This document shows positions 20,219 through 30,394 of a stretch of 64,000 nucleotides of DNA, piece after piece. The DNA is from Tenuifilum thalassicum (GTDB lineage Bacteria; Bacteroidota; Bacteroidia; Bacteroidales; Tenuifilaceae). Within the stretch, counting starts at the first letter, position 1. Every line of letters starts with the position of its first letter. A model generated the notes under the pieces. The model saw only the letters and a list, made by a program, of their open reading frames with translations, was not told the DNA's origin and searched no databases. The translations under genes and the position numbers were made by a program. The stretch is taken from assembly GCF_013265555.1 (NCBI RefSeq), contig NZ_CP041345.1, positions 1,906,581 to 1,970,580 of the forward strand, in the 5' to 3' direction.

Positions 20219-21563
20219 TTAGGCAAAAACTTTACTTAGCTGTTGGAATAAAAAAATGAAAAATATTGCAATAATTAAATAAATAACAAATATATCAATT
20301 CCATTGCCTCGAACAATATACAGAAAAATATAATAAGAATATAGTAAAGAGATATGACTAATTCTAGTATCCCTTTCTTTAATAATTTTCAATAGATTAT
20401 TATATATTGAGTTAAATATTATAAATATTATTAGTAAAAATACTAAGCCGAAGATATGAAAATTCAAAAACTTCTGCTTGAAAAGCAATTGGATAAGAAC
20501 CACCTATCTTTCTAAAATCAGGTGAAACTGTATTTGTATATATATCAACCATGCTTCTAGGCTTATATGGAAAAACAAATCTTGGGATAGGAAAAATAAA
20601 AATTTTATGATAGACTCTCCATAAATAATCTTCTTGGGTTGCTCAATAATAATATTAATAGCATTGTTTGTGTTGTACGTTGTACTTGATATTTCAAGAT
20701 TATTCATAAAATACTTTAAAAACTTTTCAGAAGTAATGTATTCTGCAACATGATGTTTAACTTCTGATATAGAACTTACATTATAACCTCCATAACCTCT
20801 TAATATTGACATAATGATTATTAAATATAAAATAACCAAAGTAAATGTAATCATTGATAAGATATTCTTAATTGTATATCTAAAAGTTCCATTATGAAGT
20901 TCAAGTAAAGCAATAGGTAAAATTAAAAATATTGCTTCACGTTTGCTATGAAAGGAAAAACTAACAAAAATAAATATAATTATTAGATATATTATTAATC
21001 TGAATTTGATTTTATTTTTATACAGGTAGTATATTAACAACAAAGCAATTACACTTTTAGGTATAATAGCGAAATTATTACTTCCACCTAAAAAGATAAA
21101 TTTAAATTAAAATACGAAAATAAAGCAAAAACAGTCCAGATAATTATATTTATAAAATTATCATAAATTCTAAACTTTTGTTTAATTATATTTTTTAAAA
21201 TTTAATGGAATTTCTCTTGAGAATAAAATAATCAAATTAGAAAAGTTAAAATATGTTGTTATTAATGGGAAATTTTTTATTTTAAAAATCATTTACCCAT
21301 TCAATCTTTAATATATATCCATTAATAAATGCCCAACTTCCTATTAGAAAATTAATATTTAAATACAGAAGGGCAAGAAAAGTTGGAGAAAGTATTACTG
21401 AAAACTATTTTTTCTAAGTATAGATATATGAAAAGAAAATTGTTTGAATAAAATAATTATAAACTAAAAGTTTTTGAATATGAATGTTGCTAAGAGCCAT
21501 GGGTAGTAATGAGACAATAATGTATATCAAATAAAATATCAATTTGTTCTTTTTTATAAACAT
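20219..21563 (-). pseudogene. O-antigen polymerase (Wzy-like), multiple frameshifts
   Basis: The region is covered by short hydrophobic frames that join into one polytopic protein. It starts at the ATG 21561-21563 (MFIKKNKLIFYLIYIIV), then SPTFLALLYLNINFLIGSW, LGGSNNFAIIPKSVIALL, a long membrane stretch, and the periplasmic IPRFVFPYKPRSMVDIYT followed by GGSYPIAFQAEVFEF. The last two resemble the proline-arginine and KP motifs of oligosaccharide repeat-unit polymerases. Frame changes are needed near 20600 (a T run), 21100, 21240-21290 and 21410. Two remaining open pieces are 20504-21043 and 20219-20503. A functional polymerase is unlikely from this copy. Confidence 0.8.
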
Positions 21564-21566
21564 AAA

Positions 21567-22916
21567 TTAATTTTTAATTGAATAAATTTCTACACCAGCC
21601 ATCAATACAGAGATAATAAGGAAAAATGGTAGTAAATGAATTAATCCATTATAAAATAAGATTATGACTGAAATAAATATAATTGAGATAATCGTTTTAG
21701 AATTTCCAAGTTTTCTAATATTAGTGCTAATAAAATTTGTAAAAATCATAATTACTAGGTAGGATATAACAGAACTATATGCTGCTCCGACTATTCCATA
21801 TCTTGGTATAAAAATTAAATTCAAAATGATTGAAGAAATTGCAGCTAAACCACTTGCAATTGGAAGAAAATGTGTCATGTTTTTGAGCGTTAATCTGTAA
21901 TTCCCTTGATGGTAAAAGGGGATTATTAATATTGATAGCATTAAAATTCTAAAAGATTCCTCAGAAGATAGATAATCATTACTATAATAATTAATGATAA
22001 ATTTAAACGAATACCATAATAAAAATGCAAATATTGAGATAAAAATAAACATTGAATTAGTATATAACAATAAATTTTTTTCAGAACTTTCATTTACTGT
22101 CTTTGATTTGTACAAATAAGGTTGAAAGACTAGCCCCCCAATATATAGAATTAAAAAGAGTGAGAAACTTAAGGAATAAGCGAATGTAAATATTCCTACG
22201 TATTTTGTTCCTAAATAATATTCAATCATATAACGATTAATAAACATGTTTATAGCATTACTTAACGAATGAAAAATTATAGGGAAACCAAACCAAAAGA
22301 AAATTTTTAAATTTAGGTTCTGCCTTTATTATCTCTTTTAGACTAAAATCTTTCTTAAGAGATAGAATTATTTGTACTAAATTAAAAGTAATTGCACAAA
22401 ATAATCCTATGGGATATAAATATTTAGAATTAGGAATTAGAAACGCGAGAATTACTACAAAAGTAAATTTTGCAAACTGGTATGATACTCTTATTTTTAG
22501 ATATCTATCTTTATCTTCATTTACTCTTAAATAATTTAATATAATTTCTCTTACTGCTAAAAGCGGAATTACCAAAATAACAATCATTATTGGAATTGAA
22601 CGATATGCAAAAAAGAACTGAAAAATATAATTGGAATAATAACTACATTCCATTTTATAAAAATTGATGATATAGATTTAAAAAATGTAACTTTAAAATA
22701 TTTAAATCTTTCGTAAAATCTTAAAACTACTAATTGTTGACCATTAAGAGAAATTGGTAATATAATATTCTCAAATGCAATTAAAATTGATATAAATCCA
22801 AAAGATGTTAACGATACAATCTTAGGCAGGATCATTAATAAGGACCAATTAAGTCCTTTAGCAATAACTTCTGCAATAGCATATGTTTTTAATAAATTAA
22901 GATATTTTTTTATCAT
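21567..22916 (-). pseudogene. second polysaccharide flippase (Wzx-type), two frameshifts
   Basis: Three hydrophobic frames, 22916-22587, 22653-22258 and 22247-21567, line up end to end as one flippase of about 440 residues. The N-terminal piece has AEVIAKGLNWSLLMILPKIVS, the middle has VREIILNYLRVNEDKDRY, and the last has MFINRYMIEYYLGTKYVGIF and GLAAISSIILNLIFIPRYGIVGAA, a typical C-terminal flippase block. Frames change within 22587-22653 and near 22250. The start overlaps the wecB stop by 4 nt. The intact flippase at 403-1671 may have taken over. Confidence 0.85.
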
Positions 22917-24067
22917 CTTTCAATAATAATATTAACTATTCGTTCACTTGCTTTTCCATCGCCATAAGGGTTGTGGGCTCTAGACATTGTTTGGTAATAT
23001 TTTTTATCAGAAATTAACAGATTTACTTTTGAAACTATCAAATCTTTATTTGTTCCAACCAACTCGACTGTTCCTGCCTCAACAGCTTCAGGTCTTTCAG
23101 TAGTATTGCGCATAACTAAAACAGGTTTACCTAAACTAGGGGCTTCCTCCTGTATTCCACCACTGTCAGTTAGCACTAAGTAACTTAAATGCATTAAATA
23201 AATAAAAGGTAAATAATCCAAAGGTGGGAGTAAATAAACATTTTCTATGCCACCAAGTATATCATAAACAGGTCTCTGAACGTTAGGGTTAAGATGCACC
23301 GGATATATTAAATCAAAGTTTTTATTTCTTAGAGCAATTTCTTTTATTGCATGACAAATATTAATAAAGCCATCACCAAAATTTTCACGACGATGTCCAG
23401 TTATTAATATTGATTTACGATCATCATTTTGAAGTTTATAAATGTTCTCATAACCTGCTTTTATTAATTGTTCTATAACAGCCTCCTTGATAACCTTCCC
23501 TGATTTAATTTTATTTAATGCTAAATGTAAAGCGTCGATAACTGTATTTCCTGTTACGAAAATGCATTGTGGCTTAACACCCTCATTAAGAAGATTTTGT
23601 TTAGATCGTTCAGTTGGTGCAAAATGATAGGTGGCAATTCTACCTGTTATTTGTCTGTTCATTTCCTCTGGCCAGGGAGAATAAATATCATAAGTCCTTA
23701 GACCTGCCTCAACATGTCCAACAGGAATTTTTTCATAGAAAGAAGCTAATGCAGCCATACTAGAAGTGGTTGTATCGCCATGAACTAATACTACATCTGG
23801 CTTAAATTCTCTTAAAACAGCTCTGATTTCAATTAAAACTTTGGCAGAAATGTCATAAAGGTCCTGTCCTGGTCGCATTATATTTAAATCGTAATCGGGT
23901 ATTATATCAAATATTTGCAAGACTTGATCAAGCATCTCACGATGTTGTGCAGTAACACAAACTTTGGTTTCGAAACGTATTTCATCTGATTTGAAAGCCT
24001 TTACAACCGGCGCCATTTTTATTGCTTCAGGTCTTGTACCAAAAACAATCAATATTCTTTTTTTCAT
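22913..24067 (-). CDS. wecB: UDP-N-acetylglucosamine 2-epimerase (non-hydrolysing)
   Basis: Converts UDP-GlcNAc to UDP-ManNAc. The 384-residue protein begins [20 protein letters not shown], the signature of WecB/MnaA, and has [37 protein letters not shown] and [20 protein letters not shown], which together form the UDP and active sites. It lies 124 nt from wecC, which would use its product. A homologous fold is also used for the 2-epimerisation of 2,3-diacetamido uronic acids (WbpI), and no separate wbpI is visible here. This enzyme could therefore serve that step instead; the motifs alone fit WecB. It is one of the few intact genes at the edge of the decayed core. Confidence 0.94.
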   Translation of the reverse strand: MKKRILIVFGTRPEAIKMAPVVKAFKSDEIRFETKVCVTAQHREMLDQVLQIFDIIPDYDLNIMRPGQDLYDISAKVLIEIRAVLREFKPDVVLVHGDTTTSSMAALASFYEKIPVGHVEAGLRTYDIYSPWPEEMNRQITGRIATYHFAPTERSKQNLLNEGVKPQCIFVTGNTVIDALHLALNKIKSGKVIKEAVIEQLIKAGYENIYKLQNDDRKSILITGHRRENFGDGFINICHAIKEIALRNKNFDLIYPVHLNPNVQRPVYDILGGIENVYLLPPLDYLPFIYLMHLSYLVLTDSGGIQEEAPSLGKPVLVMRNTTERPEAVEAGTVELVGTNKDLIVSKVNLLISDKKYYQTMSRAHNPYGDGKASERIVNIIIER

Positions 24068-24191
24068 TCGTTCTAAAATTTTTATAAAATTAAAAGACTT
24101 TTCTAGTATTTAATACGAAAACACTCAAGTAGTATTAATCGATTTAAATAACCTGAAACTATCCAATTGAAAATCTTGAGAATTTTATTAA

Positions 24192-25412
24192 CTATTTTCT
24201 TACACCGCAAAAATCAAGTTCTATTTTACTTAAGTCTTTTTCAATCAATTTGTATTGCTTATGTGCAACTAGGAATACAACAATATCAGCTTTTTTATAT
24301 GCCTCCAAATAATCAACATTATTATACTCTTTATAATGCTCAACATTTGGCTCATTGATAAAAAAATTCACAGCTAAACTTTTATCATTAACCAGATGCT
24401 CAACAACTTCAAGAGCTGGAGATTCCCTCAAATCATCAATATCTGGCTTAAAAGCTAACCCCATCAAAGCAACATAAGGTCTTTTATTGTATTTATTTGA
24501 AAATTCGTTAATAGCCTTCTTTATCTGTTCAATAACCCATAAAGGTTTGTAATTGTTTATTTCACGAGCAATTCTTATAATTTTTGCTTCATTGGGAAAA
24601 TCACTAACAATAAACCATGGATCTATTGCAATGCAATGCCCACCAACCCCCGTGCCAGGCCACAAAATGTTAACTCTTGGATGCATGTTTGCCAATTTAA
24701 TAAGTTCCCAAACATTTATACCTGCCTTATGGCATATTAAGGAAAGTTCATTTGCAAATGCAATATTAACATCCCTAAAAGAATTCTCGGTCAACTTACA
24801 CATCTCTGCTGTTCTAGCATTTGTAGGATGTAAGTTAGATTTTACAAATGTTCCATAAAATTCTGTTGCTTTTACAGTAGATACTTCATCAATGCCTCCT
24901 ATAACCCTATCGTTATTTTCAAGCTCATATATTACATTACCTGGTAAGACTCTCTCTGGACAATAAGCAATATAAATTTTACCTTTTAGCTCTGGTCTTT
25001 CATGGTAGATTATTTCTGCCATCTTTTCTGTTGTGCCAACAGGACTAGTTGACTCAATTATAAAGAGGTTACCTTCTTTTAGATATGGAATAACGCTTTG
25101 GGTAGCATTTTCAACAAAAGAAATATCTGGTTCATGATCACCTTTAAAGGGTGTTGGAACAGCAATTACAAAAACATCTGCAGGTTCAGGTTCCTTTTGT
25201 GCTCTTAACATTCCATTCTCAACAACATGTTTAACCAAACCATCAAGATCTGGCTCAACTATATGAATTTTACCTTGATTGATGGTTTCTACAACCTTCT
25301 CATTAATATCGACTCCAATGACATTGATATTATTCTTTGCAATTAATGCTGCAGTTGGTAAGCCAATATAGCCTAATCCTAAAAAAACAACTTTTGATTT
25401 CTTGATATTCAT
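24192..25412 (-). CDS. wecC: UDP-N-acetyl-D-mannosamine dehydrogenase
   Basis: NAD-dependent oxidation of UDP-ManNAc to UDP-ManNAcA. The 406-residue protein shows the N-terminal [10 protein letters not shown] dinucleotide motif, [23 protein letters not shown], and the active-site cysteine in [29 protein letters not shown] in the C-terminal UDP-binding domain matches WecC. The start codon overlaps the stop of the capI-like gene by 4 nt, indicating coupling, and wecB follows after 124 nt. That gap (24068-24191) holds no gene. The pair provides ManNAcA or a related uronic acid to the polymer. Confidence 0.94.
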   Translation of the reverse strand: MNIKKSKVVFLGLGYIGLPTAALIAKNNINVIGVDINEKVVETINQGKIHIVEPDLDGLVKHVVENGMLRAQKEPEPADVFVIAVPTPFKGDHEPDISFVENATQSVIPYLKEGNLFIIESTSPVGTTEKMAEIIYHERPELKGKIYIAYCPERVLPGNVIYELENNDRVIGGIDEVSTVKATEFYGTFVKSNLHPTNARTAEMCKLTENSFRDVNIAFANELSLICHKAGINVWELIKLANMHPRVNILWPGTGVGGHCIAIDPWFIVSDFPNEAKIIRIAREINNYKPLWVIEQIKKAINEFSNKYNKRPYVALMGLAFKPDIDDLRESPALEVVEHLVNDKSLAVNFFINEPNVEHYKEYNNVDYLEAYKKADIVVFLVAHKQYKLIEKDLSKIELDFCGVRK

Positions 25413-26485
25413 AACTTTATTTTTGGATTATTATCAATCATTAAAAATTCTTTATACCACTCCACAAATCTCTTAACTCCAATCCTGATATCGGTATTCG
25501 GCTGATAATCTAAATCTGATACTAAATCAGACACATCCGCCCATGTGGCCGGAACATCGCCGGGCTGTAAGGGAAGGAAGTTTTGAATGGCTTTTTTGCC
25601 CAGAGCCTCCTCAATGGCCTCAATGAAATCTAAAAGCTTAACTGGTTTGCTATTACCAATGTTATAGACCTTATACGGTGCTACGGAGGTGCCCGGGTCG
25701 GGCTGCTTTCCTGTCCATTCGGGATTTCCGACAGGAGGATTATCGATTACGCGAACAATACCCTCAACTATATCATCAATGTATGTGAAGTCTCGCTGCA
25801 TGTTGCCGTTGTTGTAAACATCAATGGGTTTGCCCTCAATAATTGCCTTGGTGAATAGGAAAAGAGCCATATCGGGGCGGCCCCATGGACCATATACTGT
25901 AAAGAACCGCAAACCGGTAGTAGGTATCCCGTACAGGTAGCTGTAGGTATGAGCCATTAGCTCGTTACTCTTTTTGCTTGCAGCATAAAGGCTTATGGGG
26001 TGATCAACGTTATGGTGTACCGAAAAGGGCATCTCTTCGTTTAACCCATAAACACTTGAACTGCTGGCATATGCAAGGTGCCTTACGCCGTTGTGTCGAC
26101 AACCTTCAAGTATATTTAGGAAGCCACTAATATTACTGTCAATATAGGTAAATGGATTCTGCAGGCTATACCTAACTCCTGCCTGAGCAGCCAGGTTGCA
26201 AACTTTATCGAACTTTTCCTGTTCAAATAGTTTTAGAATTGCTTTTCGGTCCTCTAGCTTTAACTTAATAAAACGGTAATTGGGATACTTTATGCTTTGA
26301 ACAAACTTTCCATTCTCAATTTTGTTTCTATCGATTCCCGTTTGTTCAAGTCGAGCATATTTCAGGTTAACATCATAGTAATCGTTAATACAATCGAGTC
26401 CAACTACTTCGTCACCACGCTCAAGCATACGCTTGGCAAGATGAAAGCCGATAAAGCCTGCGGTACCGGTGAGGAGGTGTTTCAT
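25409..26485 (-). CDS. UDP-glucuronate 4-epimerase (CapI/LspL-like)
   Basis: About 358 residues from the ATG at 26485 ([20 protein letters not shown]). Extended SDR with [23 protein letters not shown], a very characteristic segment of UDP-GlcA 4-epimerases, [18 protein letters not shown] and catalytic YAASK. It would convert UDP-GlcA from ugd into UDP-GalA. A TTG start five codons upstream lies inside the heptamer repeat and is unlikely. The tandem repeat begins directly before the start codon, leaving no room for a normal ribosome-binding site, so the repeat tract itself forms the 5' untranslated region. Confidence 0.9.
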   Translation of the reverse strand: MKHLLTGTAGFIGFHLAKRMLERGDEVVGLDCINDYYDVNLKYARLEQTGIDRNKIENGKFVQSIKYPNYRFIKLKLEDRKAILKLFEQEKFDKVCNLAAQAGVRYSLQNPFTYIDSNISGFLNILEGCRHNGVRHLAYASSSSVYGLNEEMPFSVHHNVDHPISLYAASKKSNELMAHTYSYLYGIPTTGLRFFTVYGPWGRPDMALFLFTKAIIEGKPIDVYNNGNMQRDFTYIDDIVEGIVRVIDNPPVGNPEWTGKQPDPGTSVAPYKVYNIGNSKPVKLLDFIEAIEEALGKKAIQNFLPLQPGDVPATWADVSDLVSDLDYQPNTDIRIGVKRFVEWYKEFLMIDNNPKIKL

Positions 26486-26650
26486 AGGTTTAAGGTTCAA
26501 GGTTCAAGGTTCAAGGTTTAAGGTTCAAGGTTCAAGGTTCAAGGTTTAAGGTTCAAGGTTCAAGGTTCAAGGTTTAAGGTTCAAGGTTCAAGGTTTAAGG
26601 TTCAAGGTTCAAGAGCTTGTCCGGCTTCGCCGGGTTTAAGGTTCAAGAGT
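26486..26650. repeat. AAGGTTC heptamer tandem repeat with 28-bp higher-order period
   Basis: On the plus strand 26492-26610 is 17 uninterrupted 7-bp units. They run as three AAGGTTC and one AAGGTTT, repeated three times, then two AAGGTTC plus one AAGGTTT and two final AAGGTTC. The block touches the start codon of the capI-like gene. It is followed by AAGAGCTTGTCCGGCTTCGC, a CCGG-TTCG-CCGG hairpin, and two more units to 26648. No spacers, so not a CRISPR array. Confidence 0.95.
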
Positions 26651-26694
26651 TTGTATGGGTCGAGAGGGTTTTTGATTCGCGGTTTCGTCATTCT

Positions 26695-27090
26695 TTACTT
26701 TTCCGCTTTATATTTGCTTCCTCTATAACCAGAACTTTTTAAGTAATTAATTAAAGATGAAATCTTTTTGCTTAATATTACTGTTTTTTCAATAATTTCC
26801 TTAGTTTCACTATCTGATATATATCCAAAATCATAAGCTCTATATAATTGTGACCTAGTTTCGCCGCACGAACCTTTGGCAACATATAAAAACTGAATAA
26901 ATTCTTTATTTCCTCCTCTTTCAAAACCTTCTGCTATATTATCCATAATTGAGCCACATGAGGAAAGAATTTGATTTTTTAAATTAAAATTTTTGCTAAA
27001 ATTTTCTTTCTCAGTTATCACACGGATAGTTTTGCACAATTCCCTTGCCTCCTGCCATATATCCAAATTTTCAAATTGTTCTATTTTCAT
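26695..27090 (-). CDS. four-helix bundle protein (23S rRNA intervening-sequence protein family)
   Basis: A 131-residue helical protein. ENLDIWQEARELCKTI, SCGSIMDNIAEGFERGGNKEFIQFLYVAKGSCGETRSQLYRA and a C-terminal helical hairpin are the standard pattern of the PF05635-type four-helix bundle family. Members are often found in 23S rRNA intervening sequences and alone in Bacteroidota genomes, commonly next to repeats; their biochemical role is not established. Here the gene stands between the capI-like gene and ugd with heptamer repeats on both sides, so it and the repeats may have entered together. ATG at 27090. It is unrelated to sugar metabolism by sequence. Confidence 0.9.
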   Translation of the reverse strand: MKIEQFENLDIWQEARELCKTIRVITEKENFSKNFNLKNQILSSCGSIMDNIAEGFERGGNKEFIQFLYVAKGSCGETRSQLYRAYDFGYISDSETKEIIEKTVILSKKISSLINYLKSSGYRGSKYKAEK

Positions 27091-27208
27091 TGTTAAAAAT
27101 AAGAAACAAATTTTATAAGGAAAGCAACTTCAAAACTTACTTACAAACTCATCAAAAAAGATGTAAATTATAATGCTCGAAATTTGTAAGTACTAGTGCT
27201 AAGATAAC

Positions 27209-27285
27209 TTCGAACTTTGAACCTCGAACTTTGAACCTCGAACTTTGAACTTCGAACTTTGAACTTCGAACTTCGAACTTCGAAC
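27209..27285. repeat. TTCGAAC/TTTGAAC heptamer repeat abutting ugd
   Basis: Eleven 7-bp units on the plus strand, alternating TTCGAAC, TTTGAAC and CTCGAAC. The last base of the final unit is part of the ugd stop codon (TAG on the minus strand, 27285-27287). It is the same family as the AAGGTTC array, seen on the opposite strand (GAACCTT). The 118 bases between it and the four-helix gene show no gene. Confidence 0.9.
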
Positions 27286-28670
27286 TAATAGCTTTTCCCA
27301 ATCGCTTTGACCTTAAACCCAATTTCCATTAGTTTTTTATGGTCGAGGATATTTCGGCCATCGAAGATGAATGCGGGTTTTTTCATGTTAACGTAAATGC
27401 GTTGCCAATCGTAGGTCTTGAACTCATCCCATTCGGTGATAATGGCAATGGCATGAGCGTCCCTACATGCTTCATAAGGGTCAGTAACCACTGTAAGATG
27501 TTTTCTATTTTCCTCGGGCGATCGGGTTCCTAAATAGTCCAAATCGGCAAACATGCTCTTAGCTGGTACCTTGGGGTCGTACACCCAAATATTTGCCATA
27601 TCGTTAAGTAGATGATCGGCAACATAAATTGCAGCGCTTTCACGAGTGTCGTTTGTATCCTTTTTAAATGCCCAGCCTAACATTGCTATTTTCTTACCGC
27701 TAACGGTATTGAAAAGGGTATGGATTATATTCTGTGCAAAGCGGCGTTTCTGGTAATCGTTAAGGGCGATTACCTGCTCCCAGTAGCGGGCAACCTCGGG
27801 TAAACCAAAGAATTCGCAAAGGTAAACCAGGTTTAAAATATCCTTTTGGAAACAAGATCCTCCAAAACCAACAGAAGCCTTTAGGAACTTTGAGCCGATG
27901 CGAGAGTCGGTACCAATGGCGTAGGCAACCTCATCAATATCGGCATCGGTTACCTCGCAAAGTGCTGAGATACTATTGATTGAGGAGATACGTTGAGCCA
28001 GGAAGGCATTGGCGGTAAGCTTTGAGAGCTCCGAAGACCATAAGCGGGTTTGGATAATACGTTCGCGAGGTACCCAGCTAGCATATACTTGTGTCAGCTC
28101 CTCAATGGCCGCTAACCCCTCAGGGGTTTGGTCACCTCCAATTAGAACACGGTCTGGTTCCAACAAATCCTTTATTGCAGTGCCCTCTGCAAGAAATTCA
28201 GGATTTGATAGCACCTGAAAACGAGCTTTATTGCCAGTTTCGGAAAGTATTGTTTTAATTGCCTGAGCTGTACGTACCGGTAGGGTTGATTTCTCAACAA
28301 CAATCTTATCGGTAGTAGCCACCTCGGCTATCTGTCGGGCACAAAGTTCGACATAGCGCAAATCGGCTGCTCTCCCCTTTCCCAGTCCATAAGTTTTAGT
28401 TGGAGTATTTACGCTGATAAAAATCATGTCAGCCTCACGAATGCCCTTTTCGATATCAGTATCAAAGAAGAGGTTACGACCACGAGCCTGTTTTACTACT
28501 TCGAGTAATCCCGGCTCATAAACAGGCAGTTCATCGGTATTCCATGCAGCAATCCGTTCTGCATTGATATCAACAACATTTACCTTTATATTTGGATTCT
28601 TTAGTGCGATTACAGCCATGGTTGGACCACCTACGTAACCTGCACCTATACAGCATATGTTTTTTACCAT
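27285..28670 (-). CDS. ugd: UDP-glucose 6-dehydrogenase
   Basis: Oxidises UDP-glucose twice to UDP-glucuronate with NAD. At 461 residues it belongs to the longer type also found in animals and plants. Evidence is the start [69 protein letters not shown] and the active-site cysteine in [14 protein letters not shown], followed by [16 protein letters not shown]. It supplies UDP-GlcA to the capI-like 4-epimerase. The gene is bounded by heptamer repeats on both sides, so it is probably its own transcription unit. Confidence 0.96.
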   Translation of the reverse strand: MVKNICCIGAGYVGGPTMAVIALKNPNIKVNVVDINAERIAAWNTDELPVYEPGLLEVVKQARGRNLFFDTDIEKGIREADMIFISVNTPTKTYGLGKGRAADLRYVELCARQIAEVATTDKIVVEKSTLPVRTAQAIKTILSETGNKARFQVLSNPEFLAEGTAIKDLLEPDRVLIGGDQTPEGLAAIEELTQVYASWVPRERIIQTRLWSSELSKLTANAFLAQRISSINSISALCEVTDADIDEVAYAIGTDSRIGSKFLKASVGFGGSCFQKDILNLVYLCEFFGLPEVARYWEQVIALNDYQKRRFAQNIIHTLFNTVSGKKIAMLGWAFKKDTNDTRESAAIYVADHLLNDMANIWVYDPKVPAKSMFADLDYLGTRSPEENRKHLTVVTDPYEACRDAHAIAIITEWDEFKTYDWQRIYVNMKKPAFIFDGRNILDHKKLMEIGFKVKAIGKSY

Positions 28671-29049
28671 GATAATATGTTTAAAGTTTAAAGTTTAAAG
28701 TTTAATGTTCAAGATAAAAGATAAAGGACAGACTGATTCAGGGGAAGACGAATACAGATTCAAAATTCAAGATTCCAGAATTTGAAAGGCTTTGACAGAT
28801 TCAAAATCAAAACTAGTCTTTAAAAGATGGATAAAGATGTAATTAAAGATTAAATAAGTTGGAATATGAGAAAAAAGTAACATATAAGCAAACAATCCTA
28901 ATTTCTCCTTTAACTATTTACAACTAACCATTCACCATTCTACAGCTTCGCCCTGTCAGTCACACAAATTAAATGCATGACCTACCCATTTTTGTTATGC
29001 GAAAATAATACATTTCAACTAAAATTTAAGCAAAAAGAGACCACTAAAT
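28671..29049. other. gene-free spacer with short heptamer repeats
   Basis: No coding frame is supported here. 28683-28724 holds three AAAGTTT units, AATGTTC and two AAGATAA units in 7-bp phase, a weak member of the repeat family. 28725-28800 continues with looser units such as AGATTCAAAATTCAAGATTC. The rest is AT-rich and shows nothing I can assign. It presumably carries the promoter of ugd on the minus strand, but I see no clear TAnnTTTG match in a good position. Confidence 0.6.
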
Positions 29050-29074
29050 ATAAACAAAGCCCCATAAAGGGGCT
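29050..29074 (-). terminator. intrinsic terminator after the dehydrogenase gene
   Basis: On the minus strand AGCCCC-TTTAT-GGGGCT forms a 6-bp GC-rich stem, followed by TTGTTTAT. It lies about 26 nt downstream of the stop codon at 29100 and would end the wbp-type operon. Confidence 0.75.
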
Positions 29075-29099
29075 AAGTAAAATTGATTATCAAACTAAA

Positions 29100-30392
29100 T
29101 TAAAGGCTCCAGTAAGTTAACCTATTAATTTTTTCTCTAAAAATACCTTTCACATCAACAAAAACGCAATCATTATTTGCATGATTTAGGAACCATTCCT
29201 CTTCTAGTTTTAGATAGCTATCGTGGCTAACTGCAACAATTATTGCATCATATTTCCCTTTTGGATCAGATGTTGTTTCAAAACCGTATTCTTCTCGCAC
29301 CTCTTTGCTATCGGCATATGGGTCGATAACATCTACATTCTGAATTCCAAATGATTTCAACTCATTATAAATATCTATCACTTTTGAGTTCCTTATATCG
29401 CTAACATTTTCCTTAAATGTCACTCCCATTATAAGAACACGCGATTCCTTTGGGTTTTTATCGGCTGCGATAATTTTTTTAACGGTTTGCTTTGCCACAT
29501 AACCACCCATGGAGTCATTTATGAACCGTCCTGCAGTTATGATTTGGGGATGATATCCCAGCTCCTTGGCTTTATAGACCAAGTAGTAAGGGTCAACACC
29601 AATGCAGTGCCCACCTACAAGCCCTGGGAAAAATTTAAGGAAATTCCACTTTGTTCCGGCGGCTTCAAGGACCTCGTAGGTATTAATTCCCATACGATTA
29701 AAAATAATCGAAAGCTCATTCATAAAGGCGATGTTAATATCGCGCTGAGTATTCTCAATTATCTTTGCTGCTTCAGCAACCTTAATAGAGCTGGCACGAT
29801 GAATTCCCGCTTCGATTATTAGTTCATAAGTTTTAGCAATCTCTTCGGCAGACTCAGCATCACAACCTGATGTTATCTTTTTAATGGTTGTTAGGGTGTG
29901 TACCTTATCGCCAGGGTTTATGCGCTCAGGTGAAAAACCGACCTTAAAATCTTGAATATACTTAAATCCTGAAATCTCTTCTAGTAAGGGGACACATTCT
30001 TCCTCGGTGCACCCTGGGTAAACAGTTGATTCGTAAACCACATAGTCGCCCTTTTTAAGCACCTGCCCAACGGTTCTTGTAGCTGCAAGTAAAGGTTTTA
30101 AGTCGGGTAAATTATGCTCATCAATTGGTGTAGGAACGGCAACCACATAAAATTTCGCTTGGCGCAGGTCATCAACATTTGATGTGAATTCAATATCACA
30201 TCCTTTAAATGCTTCAGAGTCCAATTCACGACTAGGGTCAATCCCCTTTTTCATCATTTCAACCCTTTCGGGTTTAATATCAAAACCAATAACCGAAAGT
30301 TTTCGTGCAAATTCAAGTGCAATAGGCAGGCCAACATAACCTAAGCCAACAACTGCCAACTTTTCCTTTTTTGAAACCAGTTCGTTGTACAT
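29100..30392 (-). CDS. UDP-N-acetylhexosamine 6-dehydrogenase (TviB/WbpO type)
   Basis: Oxidises UDP-GlcNAc or UDP-GalNAc to the uronic acid. The 430-residue protein contains VVGLGYVGLPIALEFARK, AVPTPIDEHNLPDL, YESTVYPGCTEEECVPLL, VAEAAKIIENTQRDINIAF and the active-site cysteine in GLVGGHCIGVDPYYL, a pattern very close to TviB and WbpO. It is the last gene of a four-gene operon with WbpB-, WbpD- and WbpE-like genes, 2 nt after wbpB. In that setting it should do the WbpA step, making UDP-GlcNAcA for the next oxidation. The substrate choice is inferred from context. Confidence 0.92.
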   Translation of the reverse strand: MYNELVSKKEKLAVVGLGYVGLPIALEFARKLSVIGFDIKPERVEMMKKGIDPSRELDSEAFKGCDIEFTSNVDDLRQAKFYVVAVPTPIDEHNLPDLKPLLAATRTVGQVLKKGDYVVYESTVYPGCTEEECVPLLEEISGFKYIQDFKVGFSPERINPGDKVHTLTTIKKITSGCDAESAEEIAKTYELIIEAGIHRASSIKVAEAAKIIENTQRDINIAFMNELSIIFNRMGINTYEVLEAAGTKWNFLKFFPGLVGGHCIGVDPYYLVYKAKELGYHPQIITAGRFINDSMGGYVAKQTVKKIIAADKNPKESRVLIMGVTFKENVSDIRNSKVIDIYNELKSFGIQNVDVIDPYADSKEVREEYGFETTSDPKGKYDAIIVAVSHDSYLKLEEEWFLNHANNDCVFVDVKGIFREKINRLTYWSL

Positions 30393-30394
30393 TT

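Noticed and set aside
14234-22916. All frameshifts explained as sequencing error
   Set aside because: Not fully rejected, but the breaks cluster in one AT-rich block, flanks are clean over tens of kilobases, and nearby pseudogenes carry substitution stops.
26486-26650. CRISPR-like array
   Set aside because: Units are 7 bp with no spacers and no cas genes are near; it is a simple tandem repeat.
26695-27090. Intervening sequence in a 23S rRNA gene
   Set aside because: The protein belongs to that family, but there is no rRNA sequence around it.
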